Positions 11,415 through 23,618 of a stretch of DNA of 64,000 nucleotides are shown here, in pieces. Both the position numbers and the translations under genes were made by a program. The notes below the pieces were generated by a model. That model worked only from the letters and a program-made list of their open reading frames with translations, had not been told where the DNA came from and did not search any database. The DNA comes from Tomocerus qinae (lineage: Eukaryota; Arthropoda; Collembola; Entomobryomorpha; Tomoceridae), in NCBI GenBank assembly GCA_020055645.1, contig CM034546.1, positions 51,894,001-51,958,000 of the forward strand, written 5' to 3'. The stretch's first letter is position 1. Each line of letters opens with the position of its first letter.

Positions 11415-13181
11415 GTAAATTTAAAAAAATACTTTATGAATGTTTTTCTGACTATAAAAATAATGTAAAAGTCTTTTTTCATTTGGGAAAATTTTAAGTT
11501 TTTTTTAATGCGTTAACTGTATAGTCATCTGCCATCTTTTTGGCTGCCCGAAAAGGGAAGCCCAAAATATTTCGGTTACCGGGCAGAAAAACATTTTCTG
11601 TATGCCTGTACTAACTTCATACTGTTACGGATCTTATCAGAAGTAATTTGTTTTCGCCTATTACTTTGGTATGAATATATAGTTACATTACTAATTGTTA
11701 TCGTGCTATAATATATAATATATAGCTTAAATGCTTACGGAATGATGGCTTTGTTGTCTTTGACCTATTAAATACATCCCGTATGCAATTTAAGCATGGA
11801 TGTAGCAAACTATTTTTAAGGAAATAAAACCCTTATTTACTGATGATTGATGTACACTTGAATAACAAATTTTCTTCCTTTATACGTTAGTATTGTTTTA
11901 ATCATGTTTGTGACGGAAATATAATACTTTGTTTTTATTTATAGCAACTCATTATAATAGTCGAGATTGTACCAGAAAAGGACAATAATGTTTTCTTCCT
12001 GGTAAGTAATTTATTATTCAATTTACAGCTACAATTTTCAGAAAATCCGTGGGGCATATTATAAAAGTTATAAATCTTGATAAACTGCAACGGTTAAAGA
12101 CACTCGCCGGCCGACTGCTATTTGTGCATGGAAAATGTTAAGAACAATAAGTGTATCAAAGACCATTTGTAATGGCAGGATGTGTAAAGAATAAAAATTT
12201 GAAACATGGATTCTAAACTAAAATGAAAGAGGAAGCAGTGAGTGATGCATTATAGGATAGATCAAAGTATGAGCTTTTAAAATATTCAAAATTCAAAGCC
12301 ATAGGCTTTATTTATTTTCATTTTAATTTCTTTTTAAATTCACGGAAACTCCAGTAATATAACCGCTAAATGTATTCTTGTATTCGAATAAATATCGAAA
12401 GATTTCCTGGAGTTTGTTAGAGAAATAAAAATAGTTAAACATTAACAGGGAAGGATATTATGTAAATACTATATTCGTATATCTGCATTTGGAAAGAATT
12501 TATTTGCATTTCAGTGTCAAGCCTAAATATCTATTTTGATTTGTTTCATTAAAAACCTGAAAATAGATTAATATACTATTTCCATGTCAAACCTTAAAAA
12601 CTCTTTTTTGCTATAAATATTTTTCACATTGTCATACCTTCGTCATAATAGATACCTTACCATAGATACCTACCTCACTTAATAGATACATCACCACACC
12701 TTATGATTAGCGTAGATTATGATAAATTAGGTTAGGTTAGTAGGGTGGGGCGTGTGTTGCGCCACACCCTAAGATTTTAGTCTGGCAGTACATCAAATTG
12801 CGATGTATATGCATGAGTAGATAATGTCATCCCTACATATGTGTACAATCACAGTAATAAAAATCGCCAATGTGATAGGTTGCATGTTGACTTTGGAAAG
12901 GTGGCTACGTTCGTTGTTGTGCAGAATCCATTAGTTAATATCTTAGTTTAAAATCTTATGCTTAAAGCTTGGAGTTTGTCGCCATTATTCGTAATGCGGA
13001 AGCTCTTATGCAATTGCATAAATCAATGAACTAAACTCAGGGTTAGAATATTTCAATATTATACCAAAAATTGATGTTACTAATGTCTAAGACATTTAAA
13101 ATTCAATACCAGCAATTGCAAGTTGCACTGGTAGCCTAGTACATACAAAAATAGTACGTGGAGAAAACACATAAAGCTATT
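11415..13181. other. Intergenic, no gene seen; short TTAGG run
   Basis: AT-rich sequence without a supported gene. It contains TTAGGTTAGGTTAG at 12727-12740, two to three units of the arthropod telomere repeat. That is far too short to be a telomere, and similar words are common in insect DNA. Confidence 0.5.
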
Positions 13182-14299
13182 GTGTATGAATTTAAGAGAT
13201 GTGTAATCAAAATAATTTGAAATTGCAAATCGGATTTCAACAAGTGTTAACCTAATGAGAAAGAGGATTGTAAAAAACAACTTCTTTCCGATTTTCGATG
13301 TACCGCCCCCTTTACTCAGGACACACCCCCCGAAGGTCGAAACGCTACTGGGAAATTACTCCGAAACTACTCGACCGATTTGGATGAAATTTTTTTTAAA
13401 TCAAAGGAGACAATATTTTAGAGGGTGGACTTTCAGCGTTTTTCAAAATTCGAACTCTTTCATGAAAAACGAATTTCAAAATGTCCAAAAACACGTTTTT
13501 TTTAAAGTTTATTGTTTTCAGGGCCAATCTTACTCTAATAGCTATACAAACCGCATATTTGCATATTTTAATAATTTGACCTCCAAAAATGTCAAAGGTC
13601 AACTTACTGAAAATGCTCCAATACACCTTGTGTGATATATCAATCAGCATCTACACACTTAAAGGAAAACGATTATGATGTAATATGTTCAAAAATTTGA
13701 AGTGGTACAATGTCAAAGGTGAAGCCAAGTGAAAGGCATATTAATAACTTTTAAGACAATTACCTTTGACATTGTACCACTTCAAATTTTTGAACATATT
13801 ACATCATAATCGTTTTCCTTTAAGTGTGTAGATGCTGATTGATATATCACACAAGGTGTATTGGAGCATTTTCAGTAAGTTGACCTTTGACATTTTTGGA
13901 GGTCAAATTGATAAAATATTCAAATATGCGGTTTGTATAGCTATTAGAGTAAGATTGGCCCTAAAAGCAATAAACTTTAAAAAAACGTGTTTTTGGAAAT
14001 TTTGAAATTCGTTTTTCATGAAAGAGTTCGAATTTTGAAAAACGCTGAAAGTCCACCCTCTAAAATATTGTCTCCTTTAATTTAAAAAAAATTTCATCCA
14101 AATCGGTCGAGTAGTTTCGGAGTAATTTCCCAGTAGCGTTTCGACCTTCGGGGGTTGTGTCCTGAGTAAAGGGGGCGGTACATCGAAAATCGGAAAGAAG
14201 TTGTTTTTTACAATCCTCTTTTTCATTAGGTTAACACTTGTTGAAATCCGATTTGCAATTTCAAATTATTTTGCTTACACATCTCTTAAATTCATACAC
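13182..14299. mobile_element. 1.1-kb near-perfect foldback element
   Basis: The left arm (13182 to about 13722) is repeated in inverted orientation (about 13763 to 14299) with only scattered mismatches, leaving a spacer of about 40 bases. The ends are GTGTATGAATTTAAGAGATG and its complement, flanked by TATT on both sides (13178-13181 and 14300-14303). Open frames on both strands inside the arms are mirror images and not genes. A degenerate relative of one arm (TTTCATCCAAATCG, then a GTAGTTTCGCAG-like word) lies near 57880-57920. It is probably a non-autonomous DNA transposon; it could form a very long hairpin if transcribed. Confidence 0.75.
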
Positions 14300-15684
14300 T
14301 ATTTTAAATTAGCTTTCATTTGCACCCCGATATTATTAATGAGTAATGACTAATGACTAAGAAATAAAAGAGTCAGATGAGAATACTAAATAATATACGA
14401 GTATTAGAGAGTGCCTCTCTATGGTTGCACCCGTGTCTAGTGATTGCAGCAATTCCTGTACAGCACGTTATATCCCTTTTCCCTCTATATTGCGTAGTTT
14501 TACCGGTAGAAAAACATTTATTCTTATGTCACATGTATGTATGTAAATATGTATCTATGTATTTGTATGCCATGGCTGCTTTTTGTTAAAATGTTCTATA
14601 ATATGGGCCTATGTTATATGTACTATGGGCTAGGCTAGTTGTAATAAATAATGTCGTGAGTTGTACAATTATAATATGATGCCGATAATAAAGTCTGGCC
14701 CTTGGGAAAATCGTGAGAAGATGAAATGTCTACAAATGTTTAATGCTCCCCACAAGGTTATAAATTTTAGAAACCTTGGACGAACTGTCACTATTCAAAA
14801 AAGTATTCCTAATTTTATCTCAACAGGGGAGTTTTGAAACTGATAACTTTCTCTGCTCCACGAGAATATTAATAACTCGATTTCAATACTGAAATTGTCA
14901 GCTTTTTATTTTATGATTTTCTAAATAGCGTTTCTATCTTATCCAATCAAATGGAACAAAAGTATGGTCATCTATAATTTATAACAACAGTAGGATGAGT
15001 AAAAGCCTGAAATAGAAGTTCTCCTGTTGTAAATAGTCTGTAGGGCGTAGGGGATTAGCCGTCACGCATATTATATCTACATTATTCGGGGTAATCTTTA
15101 TATAGAACGAATACGGACAAACTGTTGCTTTATATTGAAGTAAATAACCTAAGGATATGCGTGGAAGCAAAAGAGCTCTACGTTTTATAATATGAACATG
15201 ATTACATTATTTTATAGGACATTCAATACTACGTTAATTGAGGGCAGTAGTATTACAATTTTTTGTATATAATATTTGCGTGTTTAACTATAACTTCTCT
15301 CTGTGTCTGTGTCTGAGGAATATCGATTATTTTGACTCAACTCAACATTTTAGTAGGTCGTGGCGATAGGCTAGTGTTCGCCGGTTCTACTTTTCTACTG
15401 CCAATGTTTAGTTTTCTCTTCTCCTCGCAATGCTTTATATTTTCCACCAAAAGTCTTGCAGATTGAATTCAGTACTTATCTGAGTTTTAGGAAGAGTATA
15501 TTATGTAGAAACCCCGGGTAGTCAAATCTTTATTAACTAAATATTCAATATCTTCCTCAAAATAATACTCGTTACTAAAACTATTTGTGGTTACTATTAA
15601 CTCTCAGCAGAGTCCTTCCTTGATATCTTTAAATTGAAACTTCTTTAATGTAGAAAGTGTTTTAAGACATAATACACTAATAAC
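14300..15684. other. Intergenic upstream of arrestin copy 4
   Basis: No gene seen in 14300-15050. From about 15060 the sequence is the start of the repeated arrestin unit (words shared with 3155 and 22828), including TATCGAT at 15320-15326 and the conserved 5' leader just before the ATG. Confidence 0.55.
15318..15329 (+). promoter_or_regulatory. ATATCGATTA box upstream of arrestin copy 4
   Basis: GAATATCGATTA stands about 360 bases before the ATG of the intact copy 4, at the same relative place as in copies 2, 3 and 5. ATCGAT cores are bound by factors such as DREF/BEAF in flies. Whether a comparable factor acts here is inference. Confidence 0.35.
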
Positions 15685-18600
15685 ATGGCAAGTAAAAAAC
15701 TTTTTATTATATTGAACAACCGTGATCAAAATGGATATATTCCTGGAAGTACTATCAGTGGGCAAGTTGTCATTAACAACGATCGAATTCAAAAAACAAC
15801 AGGTAAATAAAAAATAATTTATCGTTTTATGAATAATTATCCATTTGATTACGAACCAAACCTCTCAGCAAAATATAGTTTACCATACTCTAAAACCCCA
15901 ACACGTTCTAATATAACACATTAACTGTAATTGTAGGGACCAGGAAAATTGCTTAAAATGCTACATGTCCGACACTAGGCATAATGCGTTTTTGGACGAC
16001 ACAATTATTTGTTAATGAATCAAAAACAAAATTTTATTATATTAAATGTATTATTCTGTTCGTAATATTCATAATAATTCCATCATGCACAAAACTTCTA
16101 GAAATAATTAGAAGGAAGTAAAACTAATGATGAATTGACTGACTTCTAAAATTTACTTCGAAAAATTTCATTTTGCGAAACTATATAGAATACATAACCG
16201 TATAGAACAACGTATAATATAATTTATTGTGTTAAAAAATTAAAAGTAAAATTCATAACATAAATTAACTGAATTTAATGTGATTAAAGGAATCAAGATT
16301 GCTTTGACTGGCACGGCAAACGTCGGGTTTAACATCATAAGTTACCGTAGAAAAAGGAAAAGAAGGCGGAAAGTGATAAAAACTCTTACAGCTCATGAAC
16401 TCTTATTTGCATGGAAGGTGGAATTATTACAACTGAATGGTAATTGATTCTATTCCAAAAATAAAGTATATATTGTAAACCTCATTCATACATTAACCAT
16501 TAACCCCATTTAATAAATTAGTGTGCAATAATTTATAATGACACGCAGGAGCACGCTCATTAAAGCTACAACCGGGTTGGCATGTGTATCCATTTGTATT
16601 TCGACTACCACCAGATATACCATCGTCATTTACTGGGGAAAATGGGAAAATAGAATACATATTCACTGCTACAATAAAGACATCATTTTTTAACACTAAC
16701 AAGACTACAACGCTCCCATTATTTGTTTTTGACTATTTGGATCTAAACCACGTTCCCCGAGCCTTGGTACCCATTTCAGTACAATATAAAAAAAGATTTT
16801 GTTTCCTCAGATGTAGCAACCCTGTCGAAATTGTATTTCGAGGACCAAAAAGCGGATTCACTCCTCACGAGATGGTTACAATGGATTTACAAATTATTAA
16901 TAAAAGCAGAAGTAAAGTTAAGCGTGGCGAAATATTTCTTGTTCAGGTAATATAAGAATGGAAAGCAACTTTAAATAAGTTTTTTATTAACTTAACAAGT
17001 ATCTATTAAATATTTCATATCTGAGAATTTTTGCCCAGAAGAAATCTTTAAATATCACTAATTTTGAATATTAAAATTTACATTCGTCTTCCTTGAAATT
17101 ACACCTTCAGTTTTTTAGTTTAATCAATTCAAGATTAATTTGCTTTTTAACGTCTTAACAGGAGGTGTCGTACCATACAAGTCAACAGACATCAGTGAAA
17201 CATAAGAGAGTACTGCTGACAACATCATCTTCAGTGCCACGAGGTGAATACGCTGCCTTTAAAGTTGGTTTTAAAATACCGAATACCATGGCTACAAATC
17301 TATCCAGTCGGGCTAGAAGAATAATCAGCTTACAATATTTTCTTGAGGCAAGTTTCATTACTTTATAAATCACTCCATAGTATAATCGTGTTGTTTGAGT
17401 TGCGCAGTGAAAAATTTGGTAGGTATGTTTGTTTATATCATCTTATATTAATTTGCCACTCTGATAACGCAGCTATGCAGAACCTAATCTTAAACGTTAC
17501 ATAAATGTGGTAAATCCCAACAAGTACGTATATTTTATAACAAAGCAGTTCATGCGTTCTGTATTCTGTATGCAAATATTTCCAGCTTTCGGTTCGCTTA
17601 AGGTTCCTATTATTTCATGTGTGGGAAAATTTAAAATTTAGACATTTACAATGTTGAAATTATGACACAAGACAATACACTTCCTAAGTACCTTCTCCCT
17701 GTCCGGAGATACGGACAGTTTTCTAAAACAGAAGTCCCTATACCTATCAATGTAAAATCTCTACCTCCGCGGCCCACCAAATGAGAAACCATGAAAAGTT
17801 TAATTAGAAAAAGCTATATGCATCTGAAATACTTTCGCCTCATCGTACAATATTACCCCAATACACACTAGCTTTATTTATAACAGGGCCTAGGTCCTGT
17901 TACCGGCTAGTCAATTTATAAAGTTGCTAAACACGATAACAATTAGTAATGTAACAATATTAAAAATAGTTCAAACTGTAAATGTTTTTGATCAATTTTT
18001 AAAAAAGCAAATGCAATTAGTAATTAGTGAATAAGGATCAGTCGTCCCTTAAGGATGGAAAAATCCTCTATCCCTTTTCAGGTTGGTACAGGAATAAGAC
18101 TATATCCATTTTTTGTTTGGCACAGGAAAAAGCCTAAATCCACTTTTCGTTTGGTGCAGGAAATAGCCTCTACCATCTTGCAGCTTTGCTTGTATAGTTA
18201 TAGGGGCTTATTGATACATGGTTAATATGGGCGGCGGAAATATTGGACTTTTATTCTTCCTTCCAGCCAGGTCAGTTTTATCCAATATCAAAATTCGAAT
18301 TTGTGTCATTAAAAGTTTTGTTTTTGTCTTATTGTGTAATTAGCTAAAATTTTATAATGTTTATGTACATTCTAGCATGATATATTTCAAGTATCAACAT
18401 AAAAATAATAATAAATACTTCATTTCGTCAACTTGTTTATTCTTACTGTGCCCCGACAACTTTACGTAAGACTGTTAAGAGGATAGAGGCTATTTCCTGC
18501 ACCAAACGAAAATTGGATATAGGCTTATTCCTGTACCAAACAAAAAATGGATTTTGGCTGATTCCTGTACCAAACAAAAAATGGATTTAGGCTTTTTCCT

Positions 18601-19375
18601 GTACCACTCTGAAAGTGGATACAGGCTTATTCTGTCATTAAGGGACGAGATATTTAAATCCTGCCATCTAAATTTTTCCTCTAAATCTTTTGCAGTTGAA
18701 ACTAATATTTTCATCTTGGGATAAGGACTTCGTGCGAAGGATTCCAATCATTATTGGAACTATTCCATTAGACAGCTACAGCGATCACAATGCAGGGACA
18801 TCTTCAGACCAAAATGTACCCATAAATTATCCACCTATTGATTGCAACATTCCTACAATAATGGAACCAGAAGCCAGCCCTTCAGCCCCTTTTCCACCTC
18901 ACAATTCATACAATCCCAGTCTCTCAGTTCCATTTGACGAACATGATTCGGACTCGGATTATAATGCGAGCATTGGTAGCGGAGTGAGCCTTCCTCCTAC
19001 ATACGAAAACTTTGAAGATTTACGTAAGATATAAATTATAAACAACAAATTCTGCAAAAGCCGCAACCACAAAATTGTTTCAAAATATTATGGCTTATTG
19101 AATTTTGTTATTAAGAAAAATTTGATTTAGCTGTTAATGACTTTCAAAAAAATCCATTTCTTCAATTTCGTAAGAAGGGTCATGAACCCTTTTGTGGTTG
19201 TGGCCATTATTGTGAGCATATGAAAATATTTTATACCTTTGTAACAATACTAATTTTTATATTAACGGTTTTTCATATTATTACAATTATTACAATATGT
19301 CTGATTGTTTATTTTTTAGCTCCATCTTATATGGAGGCAATTAAACTGGAGATGACCGACGATGGAAAAGCCTGA
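15685..19375 (+). CDS. Alpha-arrestin copy 4, intact a-type gene
   Basis: Exons: 15685-15802, 16290-16439, 16549-16946, 17162-17347, 18696-19023 and 19320-19375; 411 residues with no lesion. This is the cleanest reference copy. The N-domain is built from MASKKLFIILNNRDQNGYIP, the exon-2 strand GIKIALTGTANV, and PPDIPSSFTGENGKIEYIF with DYLDLNHVP. The C-domain holds PKSGFTPHEMVTMDLQI, GEIFLVQ, SSSVPRGEYAAF and RIPIIIGT. The tail carries PPTY (384-387) and PPSY (394-397), spaced ten residues apart, as expected for an adaptor that recruits WW-domain ubiquitin ligases. There is no signal peptide or membrane segment, so the protein is cytosolic. Intron 4 begins GC and contains a 605-bp foldback element. 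Function is assigned from the family; the cargo is unknown. Confidence 0.9.
18043..18647. mobile_element. CGTCCCTTAAGG foldback element in intron 4 of arrestin 4
   Basis: Begins CGTCCCTTAAGGATGGAAAA and ends in its inverted copy. The subterminal parts are tandem modules of about 36 bases around TTTGTTTGGTACAGGAATA, and the core is shared with two of the three copies nested at 38.3-39.5 kb. Arrestin 5 lacks it at the same site. A target duplication is not clear here (the 38-kb and 55-kb copies are flanked by ATAT). Confidence 0.75.
19060..19204 (+). other. Conserved intron-5 inverted pair (copy 4 example)
   Basis: GCCGCAACCACAAAA at 19060-19074 can pair with TTTTGTGGTTGTGGC at 19190-19204 across 115 bases inside intron 5. 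The same pair occurs in all copies that retain intron 5: copy 1 (2565-2578 with 2659-2672), copy 2 (8782-8796 with 8910-8924), copy 5 (26499-26513 with 26626-26640), copy 6 (30393-30403 with 30505-30515), copy 7 (46660-46673 with 46743-46756) and copy 8 (56513-56523 with 56828-56838). Several differences between copies are matched on both arms. Confidence 0.6.
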
Positions 19376-21010
19376 TGTGTTAACACGTACATTTACATTA
19401 ATATGTGAAACTTTAAAAATATTGTTTCCATACTAATATGTTTTTGCATGATTCCATATATTTTTCCTAATGCACTTCAACCCTTTTATGCCCATACTCG
19501 TGAAACTCAAGTTGGGGTTGAAGTAAGGTTGCACAATTACATAATATTATAAATGATTAAGTCTTACTTCAACTCAAATTGGTATTCTTTCACGTTGTAC
19601 AGACTTGTAAATCCATCACCAAATTATAATTAAGGACGTACGTTAGGTCTTCTTCCCTATCAACCTTTTGAACATACAGCTTTACCACGGTATGTTCACT
19701 TAGGAATGTGTTTGGTAGTCATGGTTACAGGAGTTTGTATCTATGGTAACATAGTGATTGATAGTTATGGAAGAATTGGGATTGGGAGCCGATACACTTT
19801 ATAAATGAACTGGCATAAAATATTTCCCTCTAATGCATCAAGAGTGGATAGATCTCTCTGCGATAAAATAAGCGTTACGTATAAGCGTACTGATGTGTAA
19901 AGTAGCTTAGTTGAAAGACAACAGAAAGTACTAGGGCAATTTTTTTCCAATTTAAGATTAGTAATACGACAAAATACGCAATATTTCGCAGTTCAAAGTA
20001 AAATCATACACAGTTTCTCTAGTTTCAAAAAAAGATAAAAATACTCAATCCTTTTTTAAAGACTTGGAAATTGGTACTTTCATAATAAAATATAACTTCT
20101 CAAAGCTGTAAGTTGTCTCTGACCTTTTCTCATCGCAGGCAAAAGTAGTGAGTCATCCTTAATGTTTCAGGGTACCACTAAAGCCTTCACTCTGTTTCAT
20201 TAATTTAAATATTTCAATAAATTCACAATTTTTTAAGAAAAGTATTCGGAAACCTGAAATAAATTCCAAACCTGAGTTGACATTGGTGATATAAACCAGT
20301 GTAACCAAAACTGCCATGTTCTAAGATGGGTACATTACCCGGAAAGAATACTTAATACATTTATATACCAATATCAATGACTGTATATTTAGACCATATA
20401 TGGCACTATTTTGAAAAATAAATATATTATTATACTGTCCAAGGAAAACAAGCTTGATATTCAAGAAATTAAATTCCCAGATGAATTGTAAAATTTTGCA
20501 ACAGTAAGAAATGACAACAGGATCGGTAATTTGTGATCTTTAGCGCACTGCTTTTACTATGCTAATTATAGCTAAGGCTGATTATTATTTTTATGTATTC
20601 ATACTCAGAGATCTTCAAATGTGCAAAAACTGTATTAAATAATCACGTACCTGATGTGTTTTGGGCTACAGCTGTATAAGAAAAATAATTCCGTAACAGT
20701 AATTACAAAACAAATACAATTATAATGTAATAATAATAAATGATATACTCATAATTCCAATGCTAATGATCAACGATATTTCTTGTTAGCACTAAACAAA
20801 TTAACAGTTTCGAATAAAGGCTTATTTCAATGTTCAAACCTTATGTTCAATGGATGTAAAAAAGTAGCGGAGAGGGTTTGCTACGTTAATTTCACATTTC
20901 CACTGACCTTAGACCCAGATGATTTGACATTGATCTGTCCTAACGAATGACCTTTCGAACGAGCCTTTCATGACGTTTTACAATGTCGACAGCAAAAGTT
21001 ACACCAATTT
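19376..21010. other. Intergenic block of unit 2
   Basis: Homologous to 9087-10750 and 26806-28210 as far as about 20850, then unrelated sequence begins. It contains the degraded form of the candidate - strand exon (about 19765-19904) and an old decayed MITE (20190-20275). No other gene is seen. Confidence 0.55.
19765..19904 (-). other. Candidate unknown exon, unit 2 (frame altered at 3' end)
   Basis: Counterpart of the - strand exons at 9415-9519 and 27160-27264. The stretch SVRLYVTLILSQRDLSTLDA is clearly related. After LEGN, small insertions and deletions shift the frame, so the conserved PDHL ending is lost and translation would run further. A pyrimidine tract and AG precede it as in the other units. 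Confidence 0.25.
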
Positions 21011-21939
21011 TTAGTTTTTGAACCACGTCCACAGGCAGGGGGTGTGTCCGATGTTATTATATTTTATGGCGATATCTGCAGAATTCCGTACAACATCTTG
21101 GGACCTGTGGCTTGGTCGGCCTCGACTGAAACAAATTAATAAAAAGCCTTTTCAAACATTTTTAATTCAAAATTTCATTATTTAATTATTTAAATAAATG
21201 ATCCAATCCAGACAAAGAAAACCAAATATGATCTTACATTAACTCCTTCCCTAAACCCTTACTAACTTCATACAAAAGAGGTAGTATTGCCACACCAATT
21301 AGGTTTACACAGGAAGCGGACGCTGAACACCAAAAAGGCATTATTACCCAAAAATGAGTATAGAGAAGTGTTGGTATTCTCTTGGTAGTTCCGTATAAAG
21401 AAATGCTGGTTCTGTAGTGACGAATGTTAGGAACGCAATCGTCACAGCCATGGCAACGAGACATGGAGCAGCGTAGATTACTTTTAATGATCTTACCAAT
21501 GAATGGTTTGCCATCTGTTATTTCCTCGGCACGTATTTCTCTTAAAAATGCATATTTTGTCAATATTAAATTTCAATGAATGAATTCAATAAATATTAAA
21601 TTACTCTTAATTAGATGAACATTAAATTAGTTAATTAATTTAATTAAACGAATGTTAAATTATTTAATTTTCATTATACAAATATTAAATTACTAATTTA
21701 ATGTTTTTAATAATTTGTAAATTTTTACCTTCAAAATCATAAAGTATGTGCATCATATTTGTTACGATTACAGCCAAGTCTTCTGATAGTTTTATCCACA
21801 TGACATACGTCATGAATGACAACCAACTTAAAGCAGCACCGACCACAGCTATAAGATACGGCAACGAATTGCCACTTTCCTTTGATAATCTAACGAATTG
21901 AATCGTGAAAAAAATTGCCACTGAACATGGGACTGCTCT
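21011..21939 (-). CDS. Partial gene for an unrecognised multi-pass membrane protein
   Basis: Three exons on the - strand fit together in phase: 21729-21939 (acceptor TTGCCAG, donor GAAG/GTAAAA), 21238-21538 and 21011-21125 (acceptor GTTTCAG, stop TAA at 21011-21013). The product carries hydrophobic segments (SLPYLIAVVGAALSWLSFM in the first exon; TLLYTHFWVIMPFWCSASA and VNLIGVAILPLLY in the second) and a Cys cluster, RCSMSRCHGCDDC, between them. The layout recalls insect or springtail chemoreceptor-type multi-pass proteins, but no diagnostic motif was recognised. No start codon or 5' exon is found; a MITE (22100-22641) and a duplicated arrestin unit follow upstream, so the gene may be truncated. 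Confidence 0.45.
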
Positions 21940-22099
21940 CTGGCAATACAAATGCCATAGAATTTACTTTTATTCAAGTCAAGTCAACCTATTCAATCCA
22001 CAACCAAATCATAAATAAATGTTGCCATGCTATTAATAGTTTGACTTCGCTGCGGTCAAAGGTGAAAGGAACACTAATCCCTTTACATGGCGGAGGCCT

Positions 22100-22641
22100 C
22101 ACTCTTAAAAATAAACGTCAAATTGTGCTAACGTGGTCTTCACAATGTCATTTGTAACATTAATGAATGTAAAAATGACATTAAAATAATGTTAAACGAT
22201 TTTAAAATGACAACTTTATCAATGTCAAAATATTGACAAAATTGACTGTTAAAATAACAAGAAATAATAATGTAGATATTTTGGAAGCTGCGAACAGAAT
22301 ATATATCGTCAAAAGTCTACCCTCAGTGCATAAAGCATTGGTAGCAGTGGCATTAGACGGGTTTAAAATGGATGGATACACAAGTGTACGTATGTGGTTC
22401 AAACCTCTGTCACGGTACAAGTTTTTGCTTTGATGACATTTTGTCACGTTATTTTTTCACATGAGTTCATGTTATGGATACGTGATCTACTGTTAAAAGC
22501 TGACATTAAGTAAAGTTAGAAAATTGACAGTCTTAAATCATGTCATTTTAACGGGAAAAAATGTAAGTCCAAAAAAACAGGATAAATAACTGGGAATAAT
22601 GTTAAAAATGACAGGAATGACTGTTGTCATTTTTAAGAGTG
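22100..22641. mobile_element. MITE with CACTCTTAAAAAT ends
   Basis: Begins CACTCTTAAAAATAA and ends in the inverted copy ATTTTTAAGAGTG. The interior is made of GTTAAAATGACA-type words and carries mirror-image frames. The terminal inverted repeat is about 13 bp. No convincing target duplication was seen, so the superfamily is left open. Confidence 0.55.
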
Positions 22642-23618
22642 CTGCCTGCTTAAGGAGTAGGACTTTGTCAAATTTTTGAAATTCACTGACAAAATATTTT
22701 CTACTAAAAAATAAAAAACTGGAGTGGCTACCATCTTCATTATTAAGTCGAGTAGGTTAGGATGAAGTGTGGTAAAGATCGGATGAAAACTGTAGGCGGA
22801 GTTTTTGAACAAAGCGTGACACATCGCGCGTCACGCATATTATATCTACATTATTTGGGGTAATCTTCATACAGTACGAATACGGACAAACTGTTGCTGT
22901 ATATTGAAGTAAATAACCTAAGGATATGCGTGGACGGAGAAGACCTCTACTTTTTATATTATGAACATGATGAAATTATTTTATAGGACATTCAATACGT
23001 TAACTGAGGGCAGTAGTATTACAGTTTTTTCTATATATTATTTGCGTGCTTAACTATACCTTCTCTGTGTCTGTGTCTGAGAAATATCGATTATTTTGAC
23101 TCAACTAGGAAGTAGGTCATGAACAGGCACGTATCTAGAAATTTGGTCAAGGGGGGGCCGAACCAAAAATAATGTTAAAAATAAGACATATTCGCGCGAA
23201 GCGCGAAAAATTTTTGCAATATTTCGAAAAAATCCTCTCTTTTTCTCAGATTTAGGGGGGGCGCTGCGCCCCCCCCGCCCCCCTACTGGATTCGTGCTTG
23301 GTCATGAAGATAGGCTAGTATTCGCCGGTTCTACTTTTCTACTTCCAATGTTTAGTTTTCTCTTCTCCTCGCAATGCTTTATATTTTCCACCAAAAGTCC
23401 TGCAGTTTGAATACTTGTCTGTATCTTAGCAGTATTTTATGTAGTAAAACCTTTATTAACTAAATATTCAATATCTTCCTCAAAATAATACTCGTTACTA
23501 AAACTATTTTTGGTTACTATCAACTCTCAGCAGAGTCCTTTCCTTTCTGGATATATTTAAATTGAAAACTTAGAAAACTTAAATGTAGAAAGTGTTTTAA
23601 GACATACACTATAATAAC
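22642..23618. other. Intergenic, start of duplication unit 3
   Basis: From about 22828 the sequence repeats the unit start seen at 3155 and 15060. The AAATATCGATTA box is at 23082-23093, a GC-core MITE at 23123-23299, and the conserved leader reaches the ATG of arrestin 5. No gene otherwise. Confidence 0.55.
23123..23299. mobile_element. GC-core MITE with 8-bp target duplication
   Basis: Inserted into the 5' flank of arrestin 5. GGTCATGA stands on both sides (23115-23122 and 23300-23307), while copies 2 and 4 have the site once. The ends are imperfect inverted repeats (CAGGCACGTATCTAG and the complement of CTGGATTCGTGCTT). The inside has a G-run/C-run palindrome (GGGGGGGCGCTGCGCCCCCC) and GCGCGAAGCGCG. 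The 8-bp duplication fits hAT elements. A relative lies at 31204-31425. Confidence 0.75.

Noticed and set aside
12727..12740. TTAGG telomere-like repeat
   Set aside because: Only two to three units, internal, and such words are frequent in insect-like DNA; no evidence of a telomere or fusion.
13255..13650. Overlapping 126- and 84-residue frames on opposite strands
   Set aside because: Both lie in the arms of the near-perfect 1.1-kb palindrome and are complementary readings of the same repeat; no splice or start support.
18490..18747. Frames made of KPKSIFCLVQE-type repeats (also 38603-38857 and 39371-39568)
   Set aside because: Translations of the CAGGAATAAGCC tandem modules in the foldback elements; repeat-derived.
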